DNA of 64,000 bases, taken from contig SADC01001147.1 in assembly GCA_004194705.1 (NCBI GenBank), positions 124,001 to 188,000 of the forward strand, in the 5' to 3' direction. Every line of letters starts with the position of its first letter. Position 1 is the stretch's first letter. The DNA comes from Ditylenchus dipsaci. Its lineage: Eukaryota; Nematoda; Chromadorea; Rhabditida; Anguinidae. Shown piece after piece: positions 10,689-22,069 of the stretch. The position numbers and the translations under genes were made by a program. A model generated the notes under the pieces. It did not search any database. It was not told the DNA's origin and worked only from the letters and a program-made list of their open reading frames with translations.

Positions 10689-11745
10689 ATTTAATGCATC
10701 GAGCCCAAACCACTAATATCCGGCCCGAACAACCAATACCGGGCCCAAACACCAACATCGGGCCCAAACCACCAGGACAGGGCCCAAACCACGTGGGCAC
10801 AGCCATACAACCAGTATCAGTCCTAAACCACCAGAATCAGGCCTAAATCACTAATGTCGACGCCGAACCACCCAGATGGGCCCAAATCACGTGGGCACAC
10901 TTAAACCTCTAATATCGGGCATATACCACCGGGATGGGCTCAAACCACCTGAGCACACCGGAACCAACAATATTGGGCACAGACCACGAGAATGCGGCTC
11001 GAACCACGTGGGCACACCCAAATCACGAATATGGGCCACTGTTGCGTCTTCGACGCAAGTGATGTCTACAAATTTCTTCACTTTCCCAGTCTGGGGTTTG
11101 GTGGCCTACTGGTTAAGGCATTTCCCTGCGGATCCAAAGGGAGTGGGATCAAATATCCCCTCCATTCCCCTTTTTCCGATTCACGAGCTGTTGGCCGTGG
11201 CCGCTCGCGACACCACCACTACCCGGCCAAACCACCAGGAAGAAGCCCAAACCACGTGGGCTTACCCAAAAACCTATAGCGGGTCCAAACAACCAATACC
11301 GGGCCCAAACTACCGATATCGGTCCCAAACCACGTGGGTTCACCCAAACCACCAATACCGCGCTCAAACCACCAATATCGGGCCCAAACCACCAGAACTG
11401 GGCCCAAACCACGTGGGTTCACACAAGCCACCAATATCGGGCCTAAAACCACCAGGATGTGGCTTAAAGCACGTGGGCTCACCTAAACCACCAAAACCGA
11501 TCCCAAGCCACCAATATTGGGCCCAAACGACCAAGACGGTGCCCAAACTACGAGGGCACACCTAAACCACCGATACTGGGACCAAACCACCAATACCGAC
11601 GCAAAAACCAATATTGGGCCCAAACCACGTGGCACACCTAAACCACCGACACCGTGCTCAAACCACCAATATGGATCCCAAACCAAAAATATGGGGCTCG
11701 AACCACGTCAGCACAGCCTAGAAAATTCCTCAACTACCAGCGGGG
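10689..11745. repeat. 1 kb GGGCCCAAACCACC minisatellite with CACGTG cores
   Basis: Roughly forty to fifty units of about 20 bases, variants of ACCAATATCGGGCCCAAACC, with every third or so reading AAACCACGTGGGCACACC. At least eight copies contain the palindrome CACGTG. It is interrupted by a tRNA-like element at 11090-11225. A 229-codon open frame across it is a by-product of the repeat. Confidence 0.9.
11090..11225 (+). repeat. tRNA-derived SINE-like insert
   Basis: The segment GGTGGCCTACTGGTTAAGGC resembles a pol III A box, and GGGATCAAATATCCC 40 bases later occupies the B-box position. Flanks are minisatellite on both sides, so it is an insertion. It is not foldable into a full tRNA as far as I can see by eye. 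Confidence 0.55.
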
Positions 11746-11894
11746 ACCACAGCCATGCGAATCGGGTACGTACCACCAGGGAGTACCCGAACCATGTGAA
11801 AAGTGCCCGTACCATGCAGATTCACTGAAACCACGTACGTGTAGAAGCTGGGACAATGCGGCATCTGCCGCATCGGCGCCTTCTAGTTTCTATA

Positions 11895-12083
11895 CAAAAT
11901 GACAGGTCAGCCTTTTTAAAAGGATTGCACAGGGCTGTGAAACGGACGGTTGAAGTTAGAAAAAGTAAAAACCTCTATGTTTGCCTTATTTTGGGACATT
12001 TTCACTTCTTTCAACTTCAACCGTCCGTTTCTAAGCCCTGTGCAATCCTTAAAAAAGGCTTACATGTCATTTTGTATAGAAAC
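11895..12083. repeat. palindrome TTTCTATACAAAATGACA
   Basis: TTTCTATACAAAATGACAGG...AAGGATTGCACAGGGCTGTG...ACGGACGGTTGAAGTT is mirrored exactly in order at the right. Arms are about 75 bp around a 35-bp spacer. Confidence 0.85.
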
Positions 12084-12938
12084 TACTTAGCTTTCAAAAA
12101 ATGCATCAACTGGTACATTTTGATATTCAAACTTTTAAGAAAAGTCAGTATTTATGTTACCAAACAACCATTTTCTTTAGATTTACTTTGATTTTGACTA
12201 GAAATCGACACTTTTTTTTTGTTGATGATCATAACTTTTTTAGTAATAATCAAAAAGAATAATTTGACCTACAAAATTGTAGCTGAGATTCAGGGCTTAC
12301 ATTATAAATCTGTTTTTGATGGGAATGGTTATGCTATAGGGCCAACAAACGTGTTTTTACGAAAATGCTGATTTTAAAACGCTGATTTTTCGCCTTTTCA
12401 GCAGCATCTTTTTCCTGTTTGAAAAAAAACACCATTTCTTAGGTGAAATGCGATTTTTCGCGGTTTTCTACATGATAGATACAAAATATAAACAAATTAA
12501 ACAAAAAATAATGTTTTTCAAGGAAATGGGGGGGGGGTGTCGTATCATTATGAAACGCACTGTATTTTTAGGCTGTCTTACAATGTTTTATTAACTGGGC
12601 CGTGCAAAAATAGACTCTATGTGCATTTTATGATCAAGAGTACTTCTTGGAATCATGTATAAGGTGAGTGAGTGCGCGCATCTCTAACTCTCGGGGTATA
12701 TTACAGGATCGCTTTTTAGGGGGGGGGGGTAAGTGTATTACAATAGCGCCGAAACTTCTGCTGGCAGATAGCTCGGATTATCAGTAATTTCCTTGCTTTG
12801 CTCATTTTCTTGGCTAGTCATTCCCCTTTCTCAAAACTAGAATATGGGATTCGAACCATTCGGTCCAGAAATTTTTCCCTCCTTTAAGTTTTCTTGTTAT
12901 CTTATTTGTTTTCTTTCCATTGCAGTTTTTATACCTAC

Positions 12939-13352
12939 AGTGGATTCTCTCGTTATAACGACCCGAAAAAATTCTCAGTTACCGTATTTTCTCTATTAAA
13001 CGCCCCCTCTCTAATAAGCCCCCCTCAATGACATATATCTCAGCCCAGAAAAATAATTTTTCAATTCTGTTTTTTCGCGTTTTCTTAGTTAGCACGAGTT
13101 TACCTGATTCCACTTTTTAGTTATTGGTTGAGCACCCAAAAATCTCAAAATTGACCCACTTTTTCCAACTTTAAAAAAAGCAATTTTTTCCTACATTACT
13201 TTTTGAACAATAGACCCCCGGGCGTTCAATAGAGAAAATACGGTATTTTACATTAATCCACAGTTGATTCCGCTAGTAAGACTTCCCTCTCATTACAACC
13301 AGGTTTGTGCGGTCCCTGTAAAGTCGTCTTACCGAGAGTCGACTATATTTCT
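12939..13352. mobile_element. degenerate pogo-like element hosting an ACCGTAT element
   Basis: The left end CAGTGGATTCTCTCGTTATAACG has a decayed partner CGTCTTACCGAGAGTCGACT. The second element, 12981-13244, is inserted within it. Confidence 0.5.
12981..13244. mobile_element. ACCGTATTTTCTCTATTAAACG foldback element
   Basis: ACCGTATTTTCTCTATTAAAC is mirrored by GTTCAATAGAGAAAATACGGT. The interior has TTTTTAGTTATTGGTTGAGC and ACCCAAAAATCTC, also found in the elements at 13357 and 62384. Confidence 0.8.
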
Positions 13353-13356
13353 AGTT

Positions 13357-13607
13357 ACCGTATTTCCTCTAAAATAGCCCTCCTTCCAAAATAGCCCCCC
13401 CCTCTACTTTGAGGGTCTGTATCTCGGAGCAGAGTAAATATTTTGCAAAGCTGTTTGATACGTTTTCTTAACTCCCACGAGCTCTACCGATTCCACTTTT
13501 TAGATTCTTAATTTTCACCCAAAAATCTCGAAATCGAATTCAAATTTTTCTGAAAATTGGAGGTTTGAATAAAATAGCCCCGGGGGCTATTTTAGAGGAA
13601 ATACGGT
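13357..13607. mobile_element. ACCGTATTTCCTCTAAAATAG foldback element
   Basis: ACCGTATTTCCTCTAAAATAG is mirrored by CTATTTTAGAGGAAATACGGT. The interior block (CTCCCACGAGCTCTACCGAT, then TTTTTAGATT, then CACCCAAAAATCTCG) is shared with 62384-62636, showing common descent of the interiors. Confidence 0.85.
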
Positions 13608-13611
13608 ACCC

Positions 13612-14214
13612 CTGGACGACCACGCTGACCTCGAAGTGGTCATGTCGTATTTGCGGAGCTTGGTTTGGCGTTCACAAACACATTTGAAAAAAGTATGAGA
13701 ATCTAGTCTAATCTCAGATAATCTAATCTCAGCTACAAAATGAGATATTTTGCTGGCTGAGAGAACACTACCTGGCTGAAATATAGTCCCGTTTATAGTG
13801 ACATAGGCTACTGACCACGTTGACTATATTGTGGTCATTATATATGAATATAATATTATATATGAATATAATATTATATATGAATATAATATTATATATG
13901 AATATAATATATATATGAATATATATTATATGAATATATATATATGAATAATATTATATATGAATATAATATTTAAATAATGGTGGGTTGCAAAGTCAAT
14001 GAGTCCAATTATTTTTTCCTTATTAGCTTTAGATGGGTTACAATAAATGTTTGATATGACTCTTGTGTAACCCATTTAAAAGTAGTATTATGAAAAGATA
14101 ACAAAATTCTGCTCGGCTCGTAACTTATCATATTTGAAAATTGAATTTTCTCAGAATGATCACAAAGTGGTCAACGTGGTCAGGGGCGACCGTTTTAACG
14201 TGGTCGTCCTAGGG
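13612..14214. mobile_element. GGACGACCACGTT foldback with AT satellite core
   Basis: CTGGACGACCACGCTGACC at the left pairs with AACGTGGTCGTCCTAGGG at the right. The same family encloses 47584-48439. The arms include GAGATATTTTGCTGGCTGAG and GAAATATAGTCCCGTTTATAG, also present near 48255. Confidence 0.65.
13836..13975. repeat. ATATATGAATATAATATT satellite
   Basis: About eight units of TATATATGAATATAATAT in tandem. A shorter similar run is at 27645-27675. Confidence 0.9.
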
Positions 14215-14215
14215 T

Positions 14216-14440
14216 TAAAGGGCCATTGCCACCTGTTTTGAATTGTCCCCCGCCAATTCAAAATTTTTTCCTAATCATTGAACTTCTGTACGGATTTTTC
14301 AGCTTGGTTTCTAACAAAACTATACCTAAAATTAAATTCTAGGCCTTGTTTTGTTAGAAACCAAGTAAAAAATCATGATTGTGATAAATGATTAGGAAAA
14401 AGTTTTGAATTCCCGGGCACCACCTCTTATTAGCGTGGGC
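14216..14440. mobile_element. TTTAAAGGGCCATTGCC foldback
   Basis: The arms share CCGCCAATTCAAAATTTTTTCC, ATCATTGAACTTCTGTACGG and TTGGTTTCTAACAAAAC with 37910-38138 and 45854-46090. It begins two bases after the previous element ends. Confidence 0.7.
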
Positions 14441-14752
14441 ATGCCTCTTCAATGGCTGGTCAATTATTGCTCTTATGTATTATGCATTGTTAAGTTGACT
14501 ACATAAATTGTTTGTTAACTGGGGTCGGCCATCTTTATGCGTTTTGTGTGTGCTATGCGGTACATATATATTTTGTCTTTCATCCAAACGGGTTAGATTT
14601 TTTAGCAGATCATCTTTATTCGAATTCAAGTAATGTAATAATCCAAATATATTAAAGTTTCTGCCACTGCCTTTGTATCCATTGCAGAAAATTATGTTGG
14701 AATAAAATTGTATAGACTTTTTGTTGTCTCTTTAGGTAAAATATCAACTGGC

Positions 14753-15079
14753 ATCCATTGAAACTTTTGATTAAAAATCGACAATTTTGACAGTAAAAGT
14801 TTTCGGAAAGTCACTCCTGATACCAAAATCTCTTCCTGAATCCGAATCCGTTGAGATCAGGTCCGAAAAATTTCAGCAAGCTGAGATATTGACATTTTGA
14901 GTAGACCACACAGAAAATTCGGACCACTTCCTTACTTTAAAAGATATCTCAGCTTCCTGAGAATTTTCAGACCTGATCTCAACGGATTCGGATTCAGGAA
15001 GAGATTTTGGTGTTAGGGGTGACTTTCTGAAAACTTTTACTGTCAAAATTGTCGATTTTTAATCAAAAGTTTCAATGGT
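14753..15079. mobile_element. palindrome GATTAAAAATCGACAATTTTGAC
   Basis: Left CATTGAAACTTTTGATTAAA and right TTTAATCAAAAGTTTCAATG are complements, with CCTGAATCCGAATCCGTTGAG mirrored inside. A relative lies at 35560-35885. It is followed by three direct copies of GGATGCCAGTTGAAAT (15080-15124). Confidence 0.8.
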
Positions 15080-15735
15080 TGCCAGTTGAAATGGATGCCA
15101 GTTGAAATGGATGCCAGTTGAATGCCGTTCGTCTCTTTACTTTGAATGTATTTTTTCCAACACTTTTCATCTCCTCTGCTTCCCATTCTAGCTTGTGCCC
15201 GGTGATTTGAAATGATATTCTTTGACGAATCACAAGGAACCTTAGCCAGTCACGAATTTGAATAAGCTTCTCACAATTTTCAGCTCGTAAAATCATCAAC
15301 ATACGCACTAACTTTCCTCGAATATCCAACTTTCCGGAAGTAGTTTTTTTGCTTCTCCATGGTTTTCATTGAGAGACAACTCAATGTAACCGATGGAGAC
15401 CAAGGGAATAGCTATATTAACAAAGCTAGGAAAGCCATCTGTTATTATTAACTTGGAAAAAAACACTTCTGCCATGCAAAATGCACTAAGTTTCGACTTC
15501 CAATTTTGCCGGTATAAGCAAAGCTGAAATTGGGTTTAGTGTAGCAATATCTATATGTAATTTTGAAACTCACATCAACTTTCCAAGATGCTTTTATTCC
15601 AGAATTGCAGTTATACTCTGCATGTTTTTGGTGTAAACTAGAGGTGTCTCAACACATTCGTGAATAAGAGGCTGATCTTCTGGTCTTTTAAGCAAATTAA
15701 GTCGAGTTCTATCACGCATTTTAGTGTGCTCTTAA
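15072..15735 (-). pseudogene. possible exon remnants, unrecognised
   Basis: Three minus-strand stretches have protein-like composition but no family I recognise: MRDRTRLNLLKRPEDQPL near 15715-15590, a stretch around SKLIITDGFPSFVN near 15450, and KLVRMLMILRAENCEKLIQ with ITGHKLEWEAEEMKS near 15300-15150. They are in different frames without clear splice sites. They could be a decayed gene or transposase, or chance. Confidence 0.25.
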
Positions 15736-16315
15736 AGAATGGGGAATAAGAACGGTTAAGAATAAGAACTGTTTAGGTATGAAAATGCAGCCTCGGTGGT
15801 GGAGTGGATAAGCGTTTGTATTTTATGGCTCAAATGGTTCGCATATTTAATCCCATCTGGTGGCGCGCTATTTATTTTGGCTTGTTTTACCAATGTGTGG
15901 GGGTAATTCGGGAAGGAGTACACTATTTTGGGTGGCCCGAAAATGCGGTTTTTCAAGGTCTAAGTATTTTTTAGACCGTGAAAATGATGGCCAGCTTGCG
16001 ACAATTCAAATTAAGACAATTTGGATTGCGACATATTCAAATTGGTACAAAACCAAGTTGAGAAATTTTTTTTCTCTATTCAAATTTCGAATTACCTTTA
16101 TAAATTATTGTCTAAATTTGAATTGTATCAGTTTGAATTGTCGCTTTTTAATTTTGTCTCAATTTGAATTGTTTTGAGCTGTCGCTGGCCAAAATGATAA
16201 AAAAAGGCGATAAAGGTGTGGGAAGGACATTCTTCGAAAAAAAAATTTTTCGTTTGCCTTGGTCCCCGATGTAGTTTTTGGTCATTTTTCGCCTTGGTTC
16301 CGATATGGTTTTTGG

Positions 16316-16519
16316 CAGGGCTTTCAGATCAAAATTTCAAAATAAGGGACACTTTTATAAAATAAAAGACATTTGGTCAAAAAGTGCCATTTTATTCAGT
16401 GCTTGCTGGGTTTTGAGGGCCAAAAAATAAGATTTTGACGTGAGATCTCAAAATTTCTAAATTCTTTGAGGTCTCAAATAAAGAACAAATCTTTAAACGA
16501 AGGACGTTTGGAAGCCCTG
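16316..16519. mobile_element. hAT-like miniature element, perfect 8-bp TSD
   Basis: CAGGGCTTTCAGATC at the left and GAAGCCCTG at the right are flanked by the direct repeat GTTTTTGG (16308-16315 and 16520-16527). Eight-base duplications and CAGGG tips are typical of hAT elements. Relatives are at 52268-52494 (CAGGGCTCCCAGATGTCC ... GGGAGCCCTG) and a partial one at 58694. Confidence 0.8.
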
Positions 16520-17089
16520 GTTTTTGGTCATTTTTGGTATTTTACCCCATTTTGGTCACTGGAGCTTTGATAAAAGAGCTTCTTTATGCATTTTTAATCA
16601 AGAGTCTTGCTCGGAATCATGTCTAAGGTAAGTCCGTGCGCGCATCTTTAGCCAACCAAGCCCCCTACGCCCCCGAAAGGATATAGTGACCGCGCCGTTT
16701 TTTTTCACATCACCGCCTCAAGCGTTTAGCTCACCGAAATTTATTTTATAGCAATTTTTTTGATAGAACGCTTCTTAACATGTAGGCCTATCTTATTTTT
16801 GGATGACAATAACTTTTTAAAGTATAAATTGACATAAGAATGGTCGACAAAAGACGCCGTCCTGCTTTTTTATGTAAAGTTGAGAAAAAACCTGGACCTG
16901 CTAACAAAAATTGCAAAAATAGCTTCTTTTCTTTAAAAATTCTGTTTTAAAAAACAAGATTTTTTATATGTTAACTGCCAATTTTCGTAAGCAAAAGATA
17001 ATGAACATGCTGAAACCGAGAGCACCAAAAGAAAGCTCATTTTATTTTGCGTCGAAAAGTATAAGTCCTAAAGTATGAGTTTTAAACAG

Positions 17090-17930
17090 GACACGTAACT
17101 ATACTTAAAAAAATGTACTTTTTTGAGACCCAAATCTTTTTTATTTTTGAAGTTTTTAGCCAAAATCTTTTTTTTGTGCTCAAAAATAAATAAGCATTGC
17201 ATAAAATGACACTTTTTGACGGGCAAATTTTTTTTGTCACAGATTCACTTTTTTTTGTACCAGATTCACTTTTTTCTGTCGCATATTTCCTCATTTCTGT
17301 CACAGATTTGGTTCTCGACACGGAATCAACAATTTTTAAAAAATTTTGTGTGAAATTCAGGGGTGGGCAAAGACCAGATGGCTGGAGACCTACTCCGGAA
17401 TGGCGAAAAGGCCAAAATTATCGGTTTTTCGGGGTTTGCTAAAGGGGGAGTAAACTTTTGAGAAAAACCGATTGAGCGGATCAGATTTCGGGTCCGATCG
17501 GCTAAATCGCTCAGAATTCCAGGTTTATGGTGGTTTTGAGCGGTTTAGGGTGGATTTGTGAGTGATTTAGCCGATCGGACCCGAAATCTGATCCGCTCAA
17601 TCGGTTTTTCTCAATAAGTTTACTCCCCCTTCAGAAAACCCCCAAAAAACCGATAATTTTGGCCTTTTGGCCATTCCAGAGTGGATCTCCAGCCATCTGG
17701 TCTTTGCCCACCCTGAATTTCACACAAAAATTTTTAAAAATTGTTGATTTCGCGTCGAGAACCAAATCTGTGACACAAATGAGAAAATCTATGACAGAAA
17801 AAAGTGAATCTGGTACAAAAAAAGTGAATCTGTGACAAAAAAAATATTGCCCTTTTTTGACGAAAAATGACCAAATTGTACTTTTTTTGGCTAAGTGTAC
17901 TTTTTTTTTTAAATTTGAGTTACTGTTACA
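17090..17930. repeat. palindrome with GGTCCGATCGG core inside the giant foldback
   Basis: Arms include TCACAGATTCACTTTTTT repeats, TCGACACGGAATCAACAATT, GGGTGGGCAAAGACCAGATG, AGATGGCTGGAGACC and TTGAGCGGATCAGATTTCGG, each mirrored on the right. The inner part is homologous to 890-1345 and 25495-25950. Confidence 0.85.
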
Positions 17931-18589
17931 TATAGGTCAAATTACGACTATTTCTATACTTCTATCTTAGATTCCCACTTTTTACGTTACAACAATTGGC
18001 GCATCTATCCCGCAAGTGTCGCTGACATTTAATATAATTCAAATTCCTCTATTTCTTTCTACTTTCGGACCCTCCATTAGACGTTTCAAATAAGTGGTTG
18101 TATTACGATACAACAGAGGAAGTAGCACTAAAAGCAACAAATGTTTCAAAAATCATTGAAATTTTTTGGTGTGTATTTTTTGTATCATTGGCTAACTTAC
18201 TAATGACCCACTGTTTTTTAGTTTTTTTTTTCTTTATCTTGCTTAAAAAATGTGTCGCGCTTTTAGAAACCGTGATAAAAAAAGTGGGGCACCGTCCCCA
18301 AACAGCTGAAAAATAGTTTTTCAACCAAGAATTTTTGTTTCGGAAAATACGACCTTTATGTAAAAACGAAAATTCAACGATAGGCAGAAACTATTATTAC
18401 TATAAGAAAGACAGCTCAAGTAAGCGTCGAACGGTATATAATGTGTGGCGATCCTGTGACAAAAGTAAAAATCTGTATGCTCCAGAACGAAAATATCCAC
18501 ATTTCAGACTTGCCAAACTTCGAATTGGCCATATCTCGAGATCCAAATGGCTTATATTGATTTGGTTTGCCAAAAAGCTTTAAAATTCC

Positions 18590-18970
18590 ACCAAAAAGAT
18601 ATTTTCTGCCACCAAAAACCGAAATTCACATTAAATTGACTTTTTATCTTAACTTTTGTACTGTTCTGGTTTTTTTTCAGTATCGTGTAGTTCAAGATCT
18701 CAGCTTCTAATGAGCTATCAATTGACCAAATGAGGTTTCAAAAGGTTGGAGTAAAAAGTCTTCAAATGGACCAAATTTTCGGAAAAATTTGCTATATTCA
18801 AAGTTCTTTTCCTCCAACTTTTTGAAACACCATTTGGTCAGCTGATGGCTTGTTAAAAAGCTGAGATTCTGGGCTACACGATACTGAAAAAATTTAAAAA
18901 AAGTAGAAACAAAAACTTTAAAATATTTAGGCTTTAAGTTTTTGGTGGCACAAAAGATCTTTTTGGTGGC
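18590..18970. repeat. palindrome CACCAAAAAGAT/AGCTGAGAT
   Basis: GTATCGTGTAGTTCAAGATC, CTCAGCTTCTAATGAGC and TTTCAAAAGGTTGGAG face complementary partners ending in TGGTGGCA. It is related to the CAGCATGTAGCCCTGAATC family at 28168-28714 and 56988-57376. Confidence 0.75.
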
Positions 18971-19999
18971 ATTTTCGAGCTTTTAGGCAAACAAAAGATA
19001 TTATGCTGATCCAAATTTGACATTGGCGATTTGTAAAAATCAAACTTACTCAAAATTGTTACTCTCTCGAATGAGACCAAAACTAAAATTTCAAAAAAAA
19101 TCGAAGTAACAAATGTTCATGTCTAGTGGTCCAAAATTGCAGAAAATGGCTTTTAAAATATAAAGTGACATAAGAATGGTTCACAAAAGACGCCGTCCTG
19201 GTTTTTTCTTAACTTTACAGAAAAAAAGCAGGACGGCGTCTTTTGTCGACCATTCTTATGTCAATTTATATTTTAAAAAGTAGACAGTTATCCAAAAATA
19301 AGATAGACCTACATGTTAAGAAGCGTTCTATCAAAAAAAAATTGATAAAAATTAATATAGGTGAGCTAAAAGCTTAAGGACGGTGATGTGAAAAACAGGA
19401 CGGCGAAGGACGGCGCGGTCTCTATGTTTTGGGGGCGCAGAGCCTTGCTTGCTTAGGGTTGAGATGCGCACACATACATACCTGATATACAAATCACTCG
19501 AAAGTGACACTGGATGCATGAAAAAACATGCATACCAGAGTTTCTTCATGCGGTAGGCCCAGTTAACAAAACTATTTTCAAAATCGATCTTTTTAGGTCA
19601 ACCGAGGGACCAGGTCAAAATTGACCAAAAATTATAGGGGGACCAAGGTAAAAAATGACCGAAAATCACATGGGACCAGGACAAACGAATATTTTTTCGA
19701 AAATGACCTTCCACACATGTTTTCGCCTTTTCTGATGTTCTCAGGGTCTAAAAAATACTTAGACCTTCAAAAACCGCATTTTGGGCTACCCCTGGTAGTG
19801 TACTTTAGCTTTATTTGACTCTTTTAGCGCCAGATTCGGAATCAGCAATCCCAATTATCTCCAGAAAATGGTGAAACAAGCCAAAATAAATAGCGTGTCA
19901 CCAGGTGGGGTCGAACCTGCGCACCATTTTGGGTCATAAAACACAAACGCTTATTCACTTCACGACCGATGCTGAATTTTCAACCTAAACAGCTTCTCT

Positions 20000-20510
20000 T
20001 TCGTTTAAATAATAGTAAAATATTTTTACTTTAGAATGACTGGATATATAAACAAGCATCGGAAATATTTAATAGCAAACATACAAGGAGCATGGGTTAT
20101 CACAAAGAGAGCAATATATTCAGAGCTAATAACAAATAAAAACAAAAAGAAATCTAAGGAGTAGCTCTACAGCAAAACATAAAAAATGTTGCATTGCAAA
20201 ATACCGAAAGATGGATTAGTTCAAGTAATGCACTGGTTAAACAATAAGCTTTTTGTGGTTTTGTCAATAATAAAAAGAAGTTAGGAAGTTTACATCATTC
20301 ACTACAACATATGCACTTCATTAATGGCTATACAGTTGTTAACTCCTACACTCCTAATTTCGAAGTACTTTTTATGAGTGCTTTTGTGTCTCTCGCTTTG
20401 TTATTCGTCACCTTGCATTTTTATGCAGTCAATCAACTGGACAAAACGAAATTTGGTTTGTGATTCTTAAAGGATCATTGCAGTGGATCGCAGTTGCAAT
20501 TAAAATTTAA
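20000..20510. other. no gene recognised
   Basis: AT-rich sequence following the giant foldback. No palindrome, exon or RNA gene could be supported. Confidence 0.4.
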
Positions 20511-20513
20511 CGG

Positions 20514-20752
20514 GGCGTACCAGCGCGTTACAGTGCAAATTAAGGTGGAGACTAGTAATTTTCAAACATCGTCGTTGTTTTCTCTCGTTTTATGTCAAAT
20601 CTGATATTTATGATCTTATCCTATTTTATCCTAATCCCAAAAAGTAGGTAGAAAACTTTCGTCGGATCAGTTAGAACGCTTACAGAAAACAGTTAAGAGA
20701 GAAATAAATCGCCGGTCCTCCTTAATTGCAGTGTAACGCGCTGGTATTTCCC
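20514..20752. mobile_element. GGGGCGTACCAGCGCGTTAC foldback
   Basis: GCGTACCAGCGCGTTACAGTG faces CAGTGTAACGCGCTGGTATTT, and AATTAAGGTGGAGAC faces CGGTCCTCCTTAATT. The inner AAAACTTTCGTCGGATCAG occurs also at 36975. Relatives: 37080-37200 and 46085-46200, next to other foldbacks. Confidence 0.7.
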
Positions 20753-21334
20753 CTTGATTCGCGTATGACACCTTTTTGATCCGGAATATTTGAAATATTT
20801 TAAAATAAATTTTGAGTTTGCATTAAGAATCAAATCTCCTCCTCAGCTACCCTGACACAAATAAGGTCTTACGCGCATTCAATAGTCGAAAATTCTCACT
20901 GCCGCCGACGGCAATTGTCCTTTTATTGATTAAACAAATAAAACAAAAATGTCTAGATATATTGTACAGGGTGAGCCAATAAAAAAAAACCCTGAAATTT
21001 GACGACGCCGTTAGACCCATTTTAATTATTACTTTTGTGCCCATGACATGTCTTTTGTAGCAGTTTTTTCACCTTAAAAAAATTTGGTTTTGCTTCTAAC
21101 CTTTTGAAATTATGCTGGTTACCACTTTCTATATTCTTTATTTGTAGGTAAAAACTGGAGAACTGGAGAATTCACAGGTAGAGCAAGGCAAAAAGTACAT
21201 TTTTCGTATTTAAATAAACCTCAATATAATTTTGCCACTTAAAAGAGATTTTTTGTAATTTTTTACTTTGGTCTGAACCCTTCGGAAAATCGGAAATTGA
21301 GTGTTTGTCGGAAGAAAGGAAGGCCTACGATGTG

Positions 21335-21592
21335 CTGAGGACAGCAGCCCAAGTGCCCGCCCTATCCAAAAATTATTTTTCTTTAAGCCAATTTTTGTCA
21401 TTTTTCACCTATTTCACACCTTTTTCACCGACAATATCAAGAGTATTTGGCCGCTTCGCGGTCAAAGACTAGTACACTCCACATGGAAATGGATTAAGGT
21501 CAAAAAAATCAAGGGAATCGAAAAGGTAGGCTTAGAGAAAAATATTCCTTGGAGGGACCGGGCACTTGAGCTTTTACGTGTGCTGAGTACGA
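21335..21592. repeat. imperfect palindrome GTGCTGAGGACAGCAGCCC
   Basis: TGTGCTGAGGACAGCAGCCC...AAGTGCCCGCCC is mirrored imperfectly by GGACCGGGCACTTGAGC...TGTGCTGAG. The open frames on both strands here mirror each other and are not treated as genes. Confidence 0.6.
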
Positions 21593-22069
21593 TAGTATCG
21601 AATTCGACCACCTTTTCTTGAAAAGTGGCCGAGCTGTGGCCCTTTAAAGTTCTGAACTCAGAAAAACCAGTACATTTTTTAAAACAGTTCATACTTAGCA
21701 AAAAATCTAATGGCGTACAGTAGTTGAAAAGTCTATTCGACGCAAAATGAGTTGCTATTTTCAATAAACACAAAGACTGTACAGTGTGAGATAAATTTTG
21801 CCGAAAAATGTGTTTTTTCAAAAAAATTATCATTTTCGAACACCAATTTTGGCCAAAAGGCAGCCATAAAAATTGGAAATCGGCCCGCTCCGTCCTAAGT
21901 TTTAATGCATCAGGAAAAAAAATTTAATAAGGCACATTTTTATCGAAAATTTAAAAAAAAATTGGAGGAGGCAAGACGAACTAGGCCATTGAAGTTTGAT
22001 AGTGGTCCTAACCCTTTGCAATTTTTAACGTAAGACTTTTGGAACTAATGCTGTTGGGGCCCACCTGGA

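Larger units (their letters stand above)
10540..12740. mobile_element. 2.2 kb foldback with minisatellite interior
   Basis: The left arm (CCGAAGGGGGCGCAGGGGG, GAGAGTTAGAGATGCGCGC, ACATGATTCCGAG) is the complement of the right arm (GGAATCATGTATAAGG, GTGCGCGCATCTCTAACTC). The interior holds the GGGCCCAAACCACC minisatellite, a tRNA-like insert and the palindrome at 11895-12083. Single-arm relatives lie at 16560-16690, 19390-19560, 23050-23190 and 27110-27160. Confidence 0.75.
15764..19998. mobile_element. 4.2 kb giant foldback with tRNA-like arms
   Basis: The left arm (AGAACTGTTTAGGT, a tRNA-like block at 15788-15880, GCGCGCTATTTATTTTGGCTTG, GGTCTAAGTATTTTTTAGACC) is mirrored at the right (CAAGCCAAAATAAATAGCG, tRNA-like block, ACCTAAACAGCTTCT). 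Further in, both arms carry a GCGCGCATCT block and an AGACGCCGTCCTG block (16860 and 19190). The core holds the palindrome 17090-17930 and a separate one at 18590-18970. Only small open frames are present. Confidence 0.75.

Noticed and set aside
10876..11565. The longest open frame in the window (229 codons)
   Set aside because: It runs through the GGGCCCAAACCACC minisatellite; overlapping long frames exist on both strands with repetitive Pro/Gln/Thr or Trp/Gly/Val content, as expected from the repeat.
11895..12191. 111-codon open frame on the plus strand
   Set aside because: Its first half lies in a palindrome whose arms read open in several frames; no protein family is recognised.
13836..13975. 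Matrix attachment site or replication origin
   Set aside because: AT-rich tandem repeat only; no further evidence for either role.
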